The notes beneath the pieces were generated by a model that made no database searches, was not told where the DNA came from, and saw nothing but the letters and a program-made list of their open reading frames with translations. A DNA stretch of 64,000 nt, taken from positions 124,001-188,000 of the forward strand of contig JAGOBB010000002.1 in assembly GCA_017983615.1 (NCBI GenBank), given 5' to 3'. The position numbers and the translations under genes were made by a program. The stretch comes from Azonexus sp. Lineage in GTDB: Bacteria > Pseudomonadota > Gammaproteobacteria > Burkholderiales > Rhodocyclaceae. Within the stretch, counting starts at the first letter, position 1. Each line of letters opens with the position of its first letter. Positions 43,962 to 52,261 of the stretch are shown here, piece by piece.

Positions 43962-44336
43962 TCAAACCACGCCCGCTTCTTCCAGTTCGGCGCATTCCGC
44001 GTCGGTGAACAGGCGGGACTCCATGCGGAAGATGACGCCTTCCGTCCCTTCGAGCGACATATCGCCGCTGCGATCCCCGGGGACGACCCGGATCAGGATC
44101 TGGGTGCGCCTGAACAGTTCGTGCTGCGAAGCATCGAGGTAATAGGGCACGCCGCCGACTTCGCCGACGAGCTGGTCATGCGGTCCGACGTGGTATTCGC
44201 TCGCCTTGTAGCAGTAGGCTGAACTATGGTCGCAGCCGCCGCAGGATTGCACGAATAGCAGTGGCGAGCCATGTTTCGTCTTGAGCCTTTCGAGGAGACC
44301 AAGAGCCTCCGGCGTGGCCACGATGCGATCGACCAT
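43962..44336 (-). CDS. DUF779 family protein
   Basis: A 124-residue protein matching DUF779 (VDRIVATPEALGLLERL, QSCGGCDHSSAYCYKASEYHVG), often found beside aldehyde dehydrogenase genes, though none is here. CGGCDH and the second cysteine may bind metal. GGAGGA lies 7 bases before the ATG at 44336, so the longer upstream frame is rejected. Confidence 0.85.
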   Translation of the reverse strand: MVDRIVATPEALGLLERLKTKHGSPLLFVQSCGGCDHSSAYCYKASEYHVGPHDQLVGEVGGVPYYLDASQHELFRRTQILIRVVPGDRSGDMSLEGTEGVIFRMESRLFTDAECAELEEAGVV

Positions 44337-44671
44337 GGGTTCATCCTCCAGATGTGAGTTGAGTGCGACGCCGCGACAGGAGATCGCGAGCAGGGCAATC
44401 ATCGCCTGAAGGTTTTTGCGAGACAGGACAAAAATCCCGCGATTCTGGTCATTTTGAGTGGTGGGATGACTGCCACCCTGTTTCCGGACAGCCCCGCGTT
44501 TGTCGGCTTCGCGACACCGCGCTCCGGAATTGGCGGGTCTGGCACGCCGGAGCGTGAGAAATGCTCGGCGCGATGCCAGCAACTTATTGATTTTTGGCCA
44601 TTTTTCCGGCCGACCGTAGCGGCATGATTCTGGCTAGTCGACTGTCATTGCAATCGACAGGGAGGCAGCCC
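44337..44671. other. Intergenic region upstream of the AAA+ gene
   Basis: A 335-base gap between the divergent DUF779 and AAA+ ATPase genes. It contains one dispersed element (44589-44620) and must hold promoters for both genes. No small gene, RNA or terminator was recognised in it. Confidence 0.6.
44589..44620 (+). repeat. Dispersed 35-bp element, copy 10 (upstream of AAA+ gene)
   Basis: GATTTTT, GGCC, ATTTTT, CCGGCC and the core GACCGTAGC at 44612-44620. The final ATT is replaced by GGC. It lies about 50 bases before the ribosome site of the AAA+ gene. Confidence 0.85.
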
Positions 44672-46378
44672 ATGAAGCTGCAGATCGACCGGCCGCACAT
44701 CGAGGCGATGTTGCAGGCTTTTCCGCGACTGGAATTCGTCCGTGAGCAACTGCGCTTCGGCAACCGGGTCGAGGTCTCGTTCAACCAGCTGGAGGACGGC
44801 GAGCTCGATCTGCTGCAAAGCTTGTACGCGGCAGGCGACAGCGAATTGCGGGCGCGGGCGGCGCAGATCGCTACCTTGCGTCAGGCGCTGAAGGAGGGCG
44901 GCAAGCGCTTCGAGCCGGAAGAGCTGGAAATGGCCGTGCCCGCCATCGCCCGCTACCTGTCCGAAGGCTCGTCCCGCGGCTGGATGTTTTCGGCCAGCAT
45001 CACCGGCAAGCCGCTGGCCTACGTGGTGACGCGACTCGATTTCACGCCGCCGTCGGAAGAGGAAACCGGCAAGATCTTCGTCGAGCTGAAAGCCAACGCC
45101 AAGGCGCGCCTGGCGACGGCGACGCTACGCATCTCCGGCCCCGACATCGCCGGCCGGACGATCCCGGAAGTGCTTGCGACCAAGGGCTTCGTCAAGGAAA
45201 CGCCGGCCCTGCTGGCCAGCTACGATGAAGGAGCCGAGCGTTATTTCGACTGGCGGGCGCAGTACGGCGCCCAGTTCTCTGGCACCGGCACCGGCTACTT
45301 CGCCGAAAATCCGACGGCGACGCACCGCGATACGGATTACTCGCGCAAGGATCAGATCATCCTGTCGTCGACCGGCAGCCCGGCGCGGCTGGTCAACGAC
45401 GAGAGCATCCTCGGCGAACGAGTGCTGGCGCTCGATGCGACCGGCGACATCATGGCCAAGTTCGTGCGCCGCGTCGCCCGCAATTCGCGGCTGTCCGGCA
45501 AGGAGGAAGCCGAGGTCGAGGAAACCCAGGCCGGCATCGCCAAGGGCCTGTTTACCGAATTGCCGGTGCATTTCTACCTGCTGATGTTCCACCTCGACCT
45601 TCACCATTATGTCTGGGTGCACGTCGACGACATGCAGGCCTACGCCTACCAGCCGGAACTGAAGACCAAGCTGGTCCTGCCGCCCGAGCAGACCGACCTG
45701 ATCGACATCCTGACCGCCGAGATGGACGTGCTGATGGACGATATCGTGTCCGGCAAGTCGGGCGGCACGACAGTGCTGTGCGCCGGGCCACCGGGCGTTG
45801 GCAAGACGCTGACCGCCGAGGTGTACTCGGAAATCATCCGCCGGCCGCTGTATCGTGTGCATTCCGGGCAGCTTGGCCTGAACGTCGCGGCGATGGAAAC
45901 GGCGCTCAAGGAAGTGCTGACCCGTGCCCAGCGCTGGGGGGCGGTCATGCTGATCGACGAGGCCGACGTGTACATCAAGAAGCGCGACGACAACATAACA
46001 ATGAACGCCGTGGTCGGGGTCTTCCTGCGCGTGCTGGAGTATTTCAACGGCCTGCTGTTCCTGACCACCAACCGCGTCGACGACATCGACGAAGCCATCG
46101 TCTCGCGCTGCATCGCGTTGATCCGCTTCTACCCGCCGGATCGTGTGGATCGCAAGAAGATCTGGGGCGTCATGGCCGCGCAATTCGGGCTGGAACTGGC
46201 ACCGGAACTGCACGACCGCCTGCCCTACATCTTCCCGAATGCATCAGGCCGCGACATCAAGGGGCTGGCCAAGCTGGTCGCCAAATACTGCAGCCAGAAA
46301 GCCGTGCCGCCGAGCGAGGAGGTCTTCCGTCGCTGCTCGATGTTCCGGGCCATGGATCAGGCCGAGGTGCCGGCCTGA
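44672..46378 (+). CDS. AAA+ ATPase with unfamiliar N-terminal half
   Basis: A 568-residue cytosolic protein. Residues about 345-550 form an AAA+ module: Walker A GPPGVGKT (372-379), Walker B VMLIDEAD (425-432), sensor region LLFLTTNRVDD and a likely arginine finger in IDEAIVSRC. The first 340 residues do not resemble FtsH, ClpX or other known partner domains that I recognise. They include an acidic helical start and a mid-region YFAENPTATHRDTDYSRKDQ. GGGAGG lies 6 bases before the ATG. It is monocistronic and framed by dispersed elements on both sides. A remodelling or chaperone role is likely from the fold; the substrate is unknown. Confidence 0.8.
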   Translation: MKLQIDRPHIEAMLQAFPRLEFVREQLRFGNRVEVSFNQLEDGELDLLQSLYAAGDSELRARAAQIATLRQALKEGGKRFEPEELEMAVPAIARYLSEGSSRGWMFSASITGKPLAYVVTRLDFTPPSEEETGKIFVELKANAKARLATATLRISGPDIAGRTIPEVLATKGFVKETPALLASYDEGAERYFDWRAQYGAQFSGTGTGYFAENPTATHRDTDYSRKDQIILSSTGSPARLVNDESILGERVLALDATGDIMAKFVRRVARNSRLSGKEEAEVEETQAGIAKGLFTELPVHFYLLMFHLDLHHYVWVHVDDMQAYAYQPELKTKLVLPPEQTDLIDILTAEMDVLMDDIVSGKSGGTTVLCAGPPGVGKTLTAEVYSEIIRRPLYRVHSGQLGLNVAAMETALKEVLTRAQRWGAVMLIDEADVYIKKRDDNITMNAVVGVFLRVLEYFNGLLFLTTNRVDDIDEAIVSRCIALIRFYPPDRVDRKKIWGVMAAQFGLELAPELHDRLPYIFPNASGRDIKGLAKLVAKYCSQKAVPPSEEVFRRCSMFRAMDQAEVPA

Positions 46379-46383
46379 ATTTC

Positions 46384-46440
46384 GATTTTGGCCAAAATTT
46401 CGGGCCGACCGTAGCATTCCGGCGGTCGGCCCGAAAAAGG
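46384..46440. repeat. Dispersed 35-bp element, copy 11, with partial inverted copy forming a hairpin
   Basis: Full element 46384-46418 (core GACCGTAGCATT at 46407-46418) followed by a partial reverse copy. TTTCGGGCCGACC (46398-46410) pairs perfectly with GGTCGGCCCGAAA (46424-46436), a 13-bp stem around a 13-base loop. It sits between converging genes and could act as a two-way terminator, although no long T run follows. Confidence 0.9.
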
Positions 46441-46446
46441 CCGGAA

Positions 46447-46911
46447 TCAGGCGGCGAGCAGGGTTTCCTCGATCAGCGCGGCAATGACCGACCCGCCGAC
46501 GCCGTCCTCCGGGTCCAGCGCAAGGACGCGCCGGATCGCCGCTTCGGCCTTGGCCGGCTGGCCGTGGCGCAACTGGATGAAGGCCAGGCCCTTCAAAGCG
46601 GCGAGCGCGCTGCCCGGGGCGGACTGCCACTGCAGCCAGTTGTCGGGCAGGCCCGCCTGGCGGGCGGCGGCGGCAACCCAGGCCTGGGCGGCGCTCAGGG
46701 CCTTGTCGAATTGTCGACAGCGGTTGTAGTGTTTGACCAGGCAGCGATGGGCCGGCAGGGCATCGGGCGCCAGCGCGAGGGCGGTGAGAAAGTGGCTCTC
46801 GGCCAGCGCCGGATCGGTGAAATGGGCGGCCACGCCTTGTTGTAGAAGGTTGTCCACGGCCGGGGGCAGGTGGCCGAAGTCGAGTTTGTCGTCGTTGTCG
46901 AATGCGATCAT
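46447..46911 (-). CDS. TPR-like repeat protein
   Basis: A 154-residue helical protein with tetratricopeptide-like units (DPALAESHFLTALALAPDAL, PAHRCLVKHYNRCRQFDKAL, RHGQPAKAEAAIRRVLALDP). Probably a cytosolic protein-interaction module, partner unknown. The ATG at 46911 is chosen from the similarity onset; the frame is open further upstream. The ribosome site is weak. Confidence 0.7.
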   Translation of the reverse strand: MIAFDNDDKLDFGHLPPAVDNLLQQGVAAHFTDPALAESHFLTALALAPDALPAHRCLVKHYNRCRQFDKALSAAQAWVAAAARQAGLPDNWLQWQSAPGSALAALKGLAFIQLRHGQPAKAEAAIRRVLALDPEDGVGGSVIAALIEETLLAA

Positions 46912-47001
46912 GTTGGGTCCAGCCTGTTTGTTGGAGGATTGAGCACCGGAGTAAGCAACAAGCATGCGCAGATTTTGCCGTCCGTTTCCACAGGAGCTTC
47001 C

Positions 47002-47307
47002 ATGTTTCTCGCCATGAACCGTTTTCGCATCGCCCTCGGCAAGGAGGACGATTTCGTTGCCCACTGGCGCAACCGCAATAGCTACCTCGCCGAGGTGCCG
47101 GGCTTCGTTTCCTTCAATTTGCTGCGTGGCGATACCAACGATGAACGCACCTTGTTCGCCTCGCACACGGTCTGGGAATCCGAGCAGGCTTTCGCCGACT
47201 GGACGCAGTCCGACGCCTTCCGCAAGGCGCACATGCAGGCCGGCCAGTCGCCGCGCGATTTCTACCTTGGTCCGCCACAACTCGAACTGTTCGAATCAGT
47301 TCTCTGA
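47002..47307 (+). CDS. ABM-fold monooxygenase, heme-oxygenase-like
   Basis: A 101-residue ferredoxin-like fold protein of the antibiotic biosynthesis monooxygenase family. FLAMNRFRIALGKEDDFVAHWRNR, VPGFVSFNLLRG and HTVWESEQAFADWTQSDAFRKAH resemble IsdG/HmoB-type heme-degrading enzymes, including a histidine near AFRKAHM. AGGAG lies 5 bases ahead of the ATG. It ends exactly where the convergent nnrS gene ends. Confidence 0.8.
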   Translation: MFLAMNRFRIALGKEDDFVAHWRNRNSYLAEVPGFVSFNLLRGDTNDERTLFASHTVWESEQAFADWTQSDAFRKAHMQAGQSPRDFYLGPPQLELFESVL

Positions 47308-48468
47308 TCAGTGCTCGCGGCCGTCGATGCGTGGTCGCCACAGCATCGGGACGACGCGCCAGGCGAGCAGGCCGAATGCCGCCAGCCAGCAGGTAGCGGA
47401 CAGGTGGATCCAGCCGAGATAGGCGCCTGGGGCCAGTTGCGGCAGCAAGACGCGGATGAAAAGGGCGGTCAGCATGATGTAGAGCACCAGGCGGTCGAGG
47501 CGCTCGAAAACCACCTTGCGCCCGGTGTGACCCTTGGAAATGCGGATGATCATGGCCGGGATGACCGCGCCCATGGCGCCGAAGGTGAACAGGTGCACCG
47601 ACACCGAGCCGACCCAGACGAAATTGACCATGTGGCCGAGTGCCTCGATCAGCAGTTGGCCGACGATGCACAGGTAGCCGACGTACATGATGCCGATGTC
47701 GATGCGCCGGAAAGCGAGATGCGGCTTCCAGAACACGAAGCGGATCATGAGCAGCACTGCGAGGGTCAGTGACAGGAAGGCGGTCAGCGGCCGGGGCAGG
47801 GCAAATTCGATGACCAGCAGCAGGCCGAGCGCCTTGATCGCCAGATCCAGTTGCGGATGGCGCAGGATCTGGGCGGCGAACGCAGCCTTCATGAAACCGG
47901 TCAGCGTCCGTTCGAGCATAACCAGGAAGGCCAGCCGGAACAGCGCGATGGCCATGCCGTACCCGGCGGCGAATTCCTCACCGGCCAGCATCAGGATCTT
48001 GGCGACGACAAAGGCCGGCAGCAGAACCAGGAAAAAGGCGTTGTCGCGATAGCTGTCCTGGCTGCGGTAGCGGATCAGCGTCCACATCAGCATGGCGATG
48101 ATGCTGCCGAGGAACAGGTGATTGCTGAGCAGGAACAGCGGCCGTGGCCAGTTGCCGCCGAAGCTCATGCCTATCCGTTCGACGACCCAGGCGCCGGCTA
48201 GCAGCATCAGCGCCGGCCCGTGATAGCCGCGGATATTGACCCAGTTTTTCGTTGAAGTGAGCAGGAAACCCCCGAGCACCGCCCAGCCGAAGCCGAAGAA
48301 CATCTCGTGGGCGTGCCACTGGATGGCGCTGAAGGGCGCGCTCGGCGCCGGCAGCTGACCACCGAAAATCAACGCCCAGACAATGGGCAGCGTCATGCCG
48401 GCCAGGCAGGCCAGGATGAAAAACGGGCGGAAGCCGACGAGCCAGAGAGGGTGTGTCAAGACGTGCAT
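47308..48468 (-). CDS. nnrS: NnrS family membrane protein
   Basis: A 386-residue polytopic inner-membrane protein with about 12 hydrophobic segments and the NnrS signatures HPLWLVGFRPFF and WHAHEMFFGFGWAVLGGFLLT. NnrS is a heme- and copper-containing protein tied to nitric-oxide stress and denitrification. No nor or nir genes are present. Only half-site similarity to FNR/NNR boxes was seen upstream. Confidence 0.93.
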   Translation of the reverse strand: MHVLTHPLWLVGFRPFFILACLAGMTLPIVWALIFGGQLPAPSAPFSAIQWHAHEMFFGFGWAVLGGFLLTSTKNWVNIRGYHGPALMLLAGAWVVERIGMSFGGNWPRPLFLLSNHLFLGSIIAMLMWTLIRYRSQDSYRDNAFFLVLLPAFVVAKILMLAGEEFAAGYGMAIALFRLAFLVMLERTLTGFMKAAFAAQILRHPQLDLAIKALGLLLVIEFALPRPLTAFLSLTLAVLLMIRFVFWKPHLAFRRIDIGIMYVGYLCIVGQLLIEALGHMVNFVWVGSVSVHLFTFGAMGAVIPAMIIRISKGHTGRKVVFERLDRLVLYIMLTALFIRVLLPQLAPGAYLGWIHLSATCWLAAFGLLAWRVVPMLWRPRIDGREH

Positions 48469-48638
48469 GGCGAACTGTTGTCCGAGTGAACGATCAAAGT
48501 TGGCAGTCTAGCGACAGACGGCATTGCCAAGTTTGATTTATCCCCGGCTTGTCACGCAAGGTTCTTAACATTGGCGTAAAATTCACGCCTTGGCCGTGAT
48601 TGAGGGGAGTCGCGGACCGGCTGTATTCCATAAGGACA

Positions 48639-49898
48639 ATGATGAAGTGCGTGGATGATTTCCGCTTGCGGCTTGGCAAGCACGAGCTTGTGCCAATCAT
48701 GATCGGTGGCATGGGGGTCGATATTTCCTCGGCCGATCTGGCAGTTGAGGCTGCCCGTCTGGGGGGCGTCGGACATATTTCCGACGCGATGATCAAGACC
48801 GTGTCGGATCGGCGCTACAAGACCAAGTTCGTCAAGGAAAAGCTCGCGCTCTACAAGTACAACGTCGAGAACGAAGACAAGTCATCGGTCAAGTTCGACC
48901 TCGGCAAGCTGGTTGAAGCCACCCGCCTGCACGTTGAAGAAGCCATGTCGCGCAAGACCGGCGATGGCATGATCTTCATCAACTGCATGGAAAAGTTGAC
49001 CATGAACGCGCCGAAGGAGACGCTCAAGGTCCGCATGACTGCGGCGCTGGATGCCGGTATCGAAGGCATCACACTGGCCGCTGGCCTGCACCTCGGTTCC
49101 TTCGCCCTGATCGAGGATCATCCCCGTTTCCGCGATGCCTATCTGGGCATCATCGTCTCTTCCGTCCGCGCCCTGCAGCTGTTCCTGAAGAAAAATTCGC
49201 GCACCGGCCGCCTGCCCGACTACATCGTGGTCGAAGGCCCGCTCGCCGGCGGTCACCTCGGATTTGGCATGGACTGGGCGCAGTACGATCTGGCGACCAT
49301 CGTCGCCGAAGTCATCCAGTACCTGAAGGACGAGCACCTCGATATTCCGGTCATTCCCGCCGGTGGTATCTTTACCGGCTCCGATGCGACGGCCTTCCTC
49401 GAAAATGGCGCCGCTGCCGTCCAGGTTGCGACCCGTTTCACGGTCACCGACGAGTGCGGCCTGCCGACCGCCGTCAAGCAGGAGTACTTCAAGGCCAGCG
49501 AGGAAGACATCGAGGTCAACCAGATCTCGCCGACCGGCTACCCGATGCGGATGATCAAGAAGAGCCCCGGTATCGGCGACGGCATTCGCCCCAACTGCGA
49601 AGCCTACGGCTACCTGCTCGACGCCAACGGCAAGTGTGCCTATGTCACCGCCTACAACCGCGAAGTGGCAGCCCACCCTGAGGCTCGCAAGATTTCGGTC
49701 ATGGACAAGACCTGTTTGTGCACCCATATGCGCAATTTCGATATCTGGACCTGCGGCCAGCTGACCTATCGCCTGAAGGACACCACACGCGTGCTTGCCG
49801 ACGGTAGCTATCAGGTGCTGTCCGCCGAGCATGTCTTCAAGGACTATCAGTTCAGCAAGGACCAGAAGGTCGCCCTGCCCGATATTCCGGGGGCGTAA
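48639..49898 (+). CDS. Nitronate monooxygenase-like flavin enzyme
   Basis: A 420-residue TIM-barrel FMN protein of the 2-nitropropane dioxygenase family: PIMIGGMGVDISSADLAVEAARLGGVGHIS at the N-terminus (read as separate strands), EGPLAGGHLGFG, PVIPAGGIFTGSDATAFL and AAAVQVATRF for FMN binding. The C-terminal 90 residues add a cysteine-containing region (DKTCLCTHMR, WTCGQL) beyond the common core. AAGGA precedes the ATG at 48639. The substrate may be a nitronate or an unsaturated acyl compound. Confidence 0.85.
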   Translation: MMKCVDDFRLRLGKHELVPIMIGGMGVDISSADLAVEAARLGGVGHISDAMIKTVSDRRYKTKFVKEKLALYKYNVENEDKSSVKFDLGKLVEATRLHVEEAMSRKTGDGMIFINCMEKLTMNAPKETLKVRMTAALDAGIEGITLAAGLHLGSFALIEDHPRFRDAYLGIIVSSVRALQLFLKKNSRTGRLPDYIVVEGPLAGGHLGFGMDWAQYDLATIVAEVIQYLKDEHLDIPVIPAGGIFTGSDATAFLENGAAAVQVATRFTVTDECGLPTAVKQEYFKASEEDIEVNQISPTGYPMRMIKKSPGIGDGIRPNCEAYGYLLDANGKCAYVTAYNREVAAHPEARKISVMDKTCLCTHMRNFDIWTCGQLTYRLKDTTRVLADGSYQVLSAEHVFKDYQFSKDQKVALPDIPGA

Positions 49899-49984
49899 CG
49901 CGGGGTTCCGGAGACTCGCCTCTTGACGGGTCTTCGGCGTGTTCGAATTGACAGTGCATCGGCTACAGCCCTACCCATAATTCC

Positions 49985-51217
49985 ATGTTGATCTCCCAGG
50001 TTTTTGGCCGGCCGGCAGGCCGGTATCCAGTTTGGCGGGCGATGACGGCGACTATCGCCGCATTGATGCTGCTTTCTTCCGCCTTCGCCGATACCGGCGA
50101 CGAATTCAGCCTGCAGGGCTTCGGAACATTGGGCGTGGCGCGTACGACCACTCACGACGTCGAGTTCGTGCGCGACCTGTCGCAGCCGCGCGGCATCAGC
50201 GACTCATGGAGCCTGCAGAACGACAGTGTGATCGGGGTGCAGGGGGCGTGGCGCATCAACCCGCAACTCGAAGCCGTGGTCCAGGCCATGAGCCGTTTTC
50301 GTTACGACGGCACCTTCAACCCGGAAATTTCCTGGGCTTACCTCAAATACGAACCTGCGCCCAACCTTAGCCTGCGGGCGGGCCGGCTGGGCACGGAATT
50401 TTTCATGATGGCTGACTCGCGCTGGGTTGGCTATTCGTTCCTGACGGTTCGTCCCCCGGGCGACTACTTCTGGTACCTGCCGTTCTACACGATTCACGGT
50501 GCGGATGCCGCATTGACCGTGCCGCTTGGTGAAAGCGTCCTGCGTGGCAAGGTCTTCTACGGCCTGTCGAACGGCAAAATTCCGCTGGCGGATGAGCAGT
50601 GGGATATCAGTGGTTCGCCGATGGCGGGCGGTTACCTGGAATTCCAGCACGGTTCGTGGCAGGTCCGGGGGAGTTACGCCAATATCCGCTTCGAGCGCGA
50701 TCTACCGATAGCCCGGGTATTGAACATTTCGCCGGCTGTGATCTCTGATGCGCTCAATTTCCTGTCCACCGAAGGAAAGCGCACTCACTATTACTCCGTG
50801 GGCATCGTCTATGACAACGGTCCCTGGCAGGGCCAGTTCATGCTCAATCACATCGAGCAGGGAGCCAAGGCACTTGAGAATTCGGATGGTGGGTATGTGC
50901 TGCTCGGATATCGGGTTGGTCAGGTAACCCCCTATCTTGGGTATTCATGGATACGCTCGCATGAGCGGAGCCGGATGACGACGGGCGATCCATTGAACAA
51001 TTCAGTTGCCACCTATGTCATGCAGGATTCGCATTCCGACCAGAAAACGACGATTGCCGGCCTGCGCTGGGATGTGGCCCGCAATGTCGCGCTCAAGGCG
51101 CAATGGGACGGTATCCGCGGCGAGGCGGCGTCGATTTTCCCTTACCGCAAGGACAATCGTGCGGCCTGGGACGGCAGCATGGATGTCTTCTCGCTGGCCT
51201 TGGACTTCGTGTTCTGA
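49985..51217 (+). CDS. Outer membrane porin-like protein
   Basis: Up to 410 residues; alternative start ATG at 50042 gives a cleaner signal peptide (TATIAALMLLSSAFA). It has alternating aromatic/hydrophobic beta strands throughout and ends in SLALDFVF with a terminal Phe, the usual outer-membrane barrel ending. It has a porin-like plan without assignable substrate. A PstS-like secreted protein follows 3 bases downstream; such pairs are seen in proteobacteria and suggest a shared uptake or sensing role. Confidence 0.78.
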   Translation: MLISQVFGRPAGRYPVWRAMTATIAALMLLSSAFADTGDEFSLQGFGTLGVARTTTHDVEFVRDLSQPRGISDSWSLQNDSVIGVQGAWRINPQLEAVVQAMSRFRYDGTFNPEISWAYLKYEPAPNLSLRAGRLGTEFFMMADSRWVGYSFLTVRPPGDYFWYLPFYTIHGADAALTVPLGESVLRGKVFYGLSNGKIPLADEQWDISGSPMAGGYLEFQHGSWQVRGSYANIRFERDLPIARVLNISPAVISDALNFLSTEGKRTHYYSVGIVYDNGPWQGQFMLNHIEQGAKALENSDGGYVLLGYRVGQVTPYLGYSWIRSHERSRMTTGDPLNNSVATYVMQDSHSDQKTTIAGLRWDVARNVALKAQWDGIRGEAASIFPYRKDNRAAWDGSMDVFSLALDFVF

Positions 51218-51220
51218 CCG

Positions 51221-51658
51221 ATGCCTTTCCGTCGCTACCTCCTCCTTCTTGCGATGAGCTGCCTGCTGATGCAGCCGGTCAGGGAGGCTCGCGCCGAACT
51301 GGTCGTTGTGGTTAATGCGCGTTGCGGCGTCGCGGCGATGACCCGCAACGAAGTGGTGAATATCTTTTTCGGTCGCAACCGGCAATTCTTCAACGGTGTC
51401 GAGGCGCAGCCGGTCGACATGGCTGATTCGCATTCGGACCGGGAGCGTTTCTACGCCGGCCTGGTCGGTAAGGATCTGTCCGAAGTCAATGCCTATTGGT
51501 CGCGTCAGGTCTTCTCCGGACGCATGCAGCCACCGCCCAAGGTGGCTTCGCCGGAAGAGGTCCTGAAGTGGGTCATCTCCCATCCGGGGGGGATCGGCTT
51601 CGTCGAACTCTCCAAGGCCGATGCGCGGGTTCGTGTGGTTTACGAACTCGGGCGATAA
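51221..51658 (+). CDS. Small PstS-like periplasmic protein
   Basis: A 145-residue secreted protein with a signal peptide (RRYLLLLAMSCLLMQPVREARA) and half of the phosphate-binding fold: ELVVVVNARCGVAAMTRNEVVNIFFG, YWSRQVFSGRMQPPPKV, VLKWVISHPGGIGFVE. It is much shorter than PstS (about 320), so it may be a single-lobe variant. It is co-transcribed with the porin-like gene. Confidence 0.8.
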   Translation: MPFRRYLLLLAMSCLLMQPVREARAELVVVVNARCGVAAMTRNEVVNIFFGRNRQFFNGVEAQPVDMADSHSDRERFYAGLVGKDLSEVNAYWSRQVFSGRMQPPPKVASPEEVLKWVISHPGGIGFVELSKADARVRVVYELGR

Positions 51659-51676
51659 AATATTTTTGGGTGTCCA

Positions 51677-51748
51677 TTGAACATTGAGCTGGTCGGCATG
51701 GTCATCATCTTTGTGGCCATTGCAGTGATTGTCATCAAGGTGATGTAA
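51677..51748 (+). CDS. Possible 23-residue membrane peptide
   Basis: A TTG-started frame between the PstS-like and CBS genes encodes NIELVGMVIIFVAIAVIVIK plus VM, a single hydrophobic span with a Lys near the end. GGGTG precedes the start. Small single-span proteins are often missed, but chance remains likely without conservation data. Confidence 0.3.
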   Translation: MNIELVGMVIIFVAIAVIVIKVM

Positions 51749-51820
51749 TCTCCGCATGTGCGGTGTTGCCTGCGGTGAGCGGGCCGCCCGTCACGTATCC
51801 ATAATACGAAGGAGACATAG

Positions 51821-52261
51821 ATGCCAAGAAGGATGATCAGCGACATGCTGGATGGCCGCAGCCTGGTGACGGCCACCAAGGAAATGACCGTGCGTTCGGC
51901 TTGCCGCCTGATGACGGAAAAGAGGATCGGTGCCCTGCTCGTGGTTGAGAACAACCGGATTACCGGCATCTTTACCGAACGGGATGCGCTCAACAAGATT
52001 CTTTCTGCCGGCGTAGACCCGGATGCGACCAAGGTTTCCCAGGTAATGGTCAGCAACCCCCAGACGATCGGGGTGGACAAGCCATTGGCTCACGCCCTGT
52101 ACATGATGGCCGAGGGCGGGTTCCGCCACGTGCCTGTCGTCGATGCGAACGGCACGCCCCTCGGCATGGTTTCCGCCCGCGATGCTCTGGGTCAGGACAT
52201 GATGGAACTCGAGCGCGAAATGAAACATCTCGAGGAACTGCAGTCGTCGATCGGCTACTGA
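51821..52261 (+). CDS. CBS domain pair protein
   Basis: A 146-residue stand-alone CBS pair. CBS1 is about 8-62 (SLVTATKEMTVRSACRLM, ITGIFTERDAL) and CBS2 about 72-125 (PQTIGVDKPLAHALYMMAEG, PLGMVSARDALG), followed by a short charged helix. It probably binds adenine nucleotides and regulates a partner. AGGAG lies 6 bases before the ATG. Its end overlaps the convergent truC-like gene by 7 bases, and its terminator lies inside that gene. Confidence 0.9.
   Translation: MPRRMISDMLDGRSLVTATKEMTVRSACRLMTEKRIGALLVVENNRITGIFTERDALNKILSAGVDPDATKVSQVMVSNPQTIGVDKPLAHALYMMAEGGFRHVPVVDANGTPLGMVSARDALGQDMMELEREMKHLEELQSSIGY

Noticed and set aside
46384-46440. Calling the 46.4 kb hairpin a standard rho-independent terminator
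   Set aside because: The stem is strong but no T run follows on the plus strand and only a short mixed AT tract on the minus strand, so it is listed as a repeat.
48469-48560. Possible FNR/NNR box upstream of nnrS
   Set aside because: Only single TTGAT/ATCAA-like halves occur; no pair at the right spacing was found.
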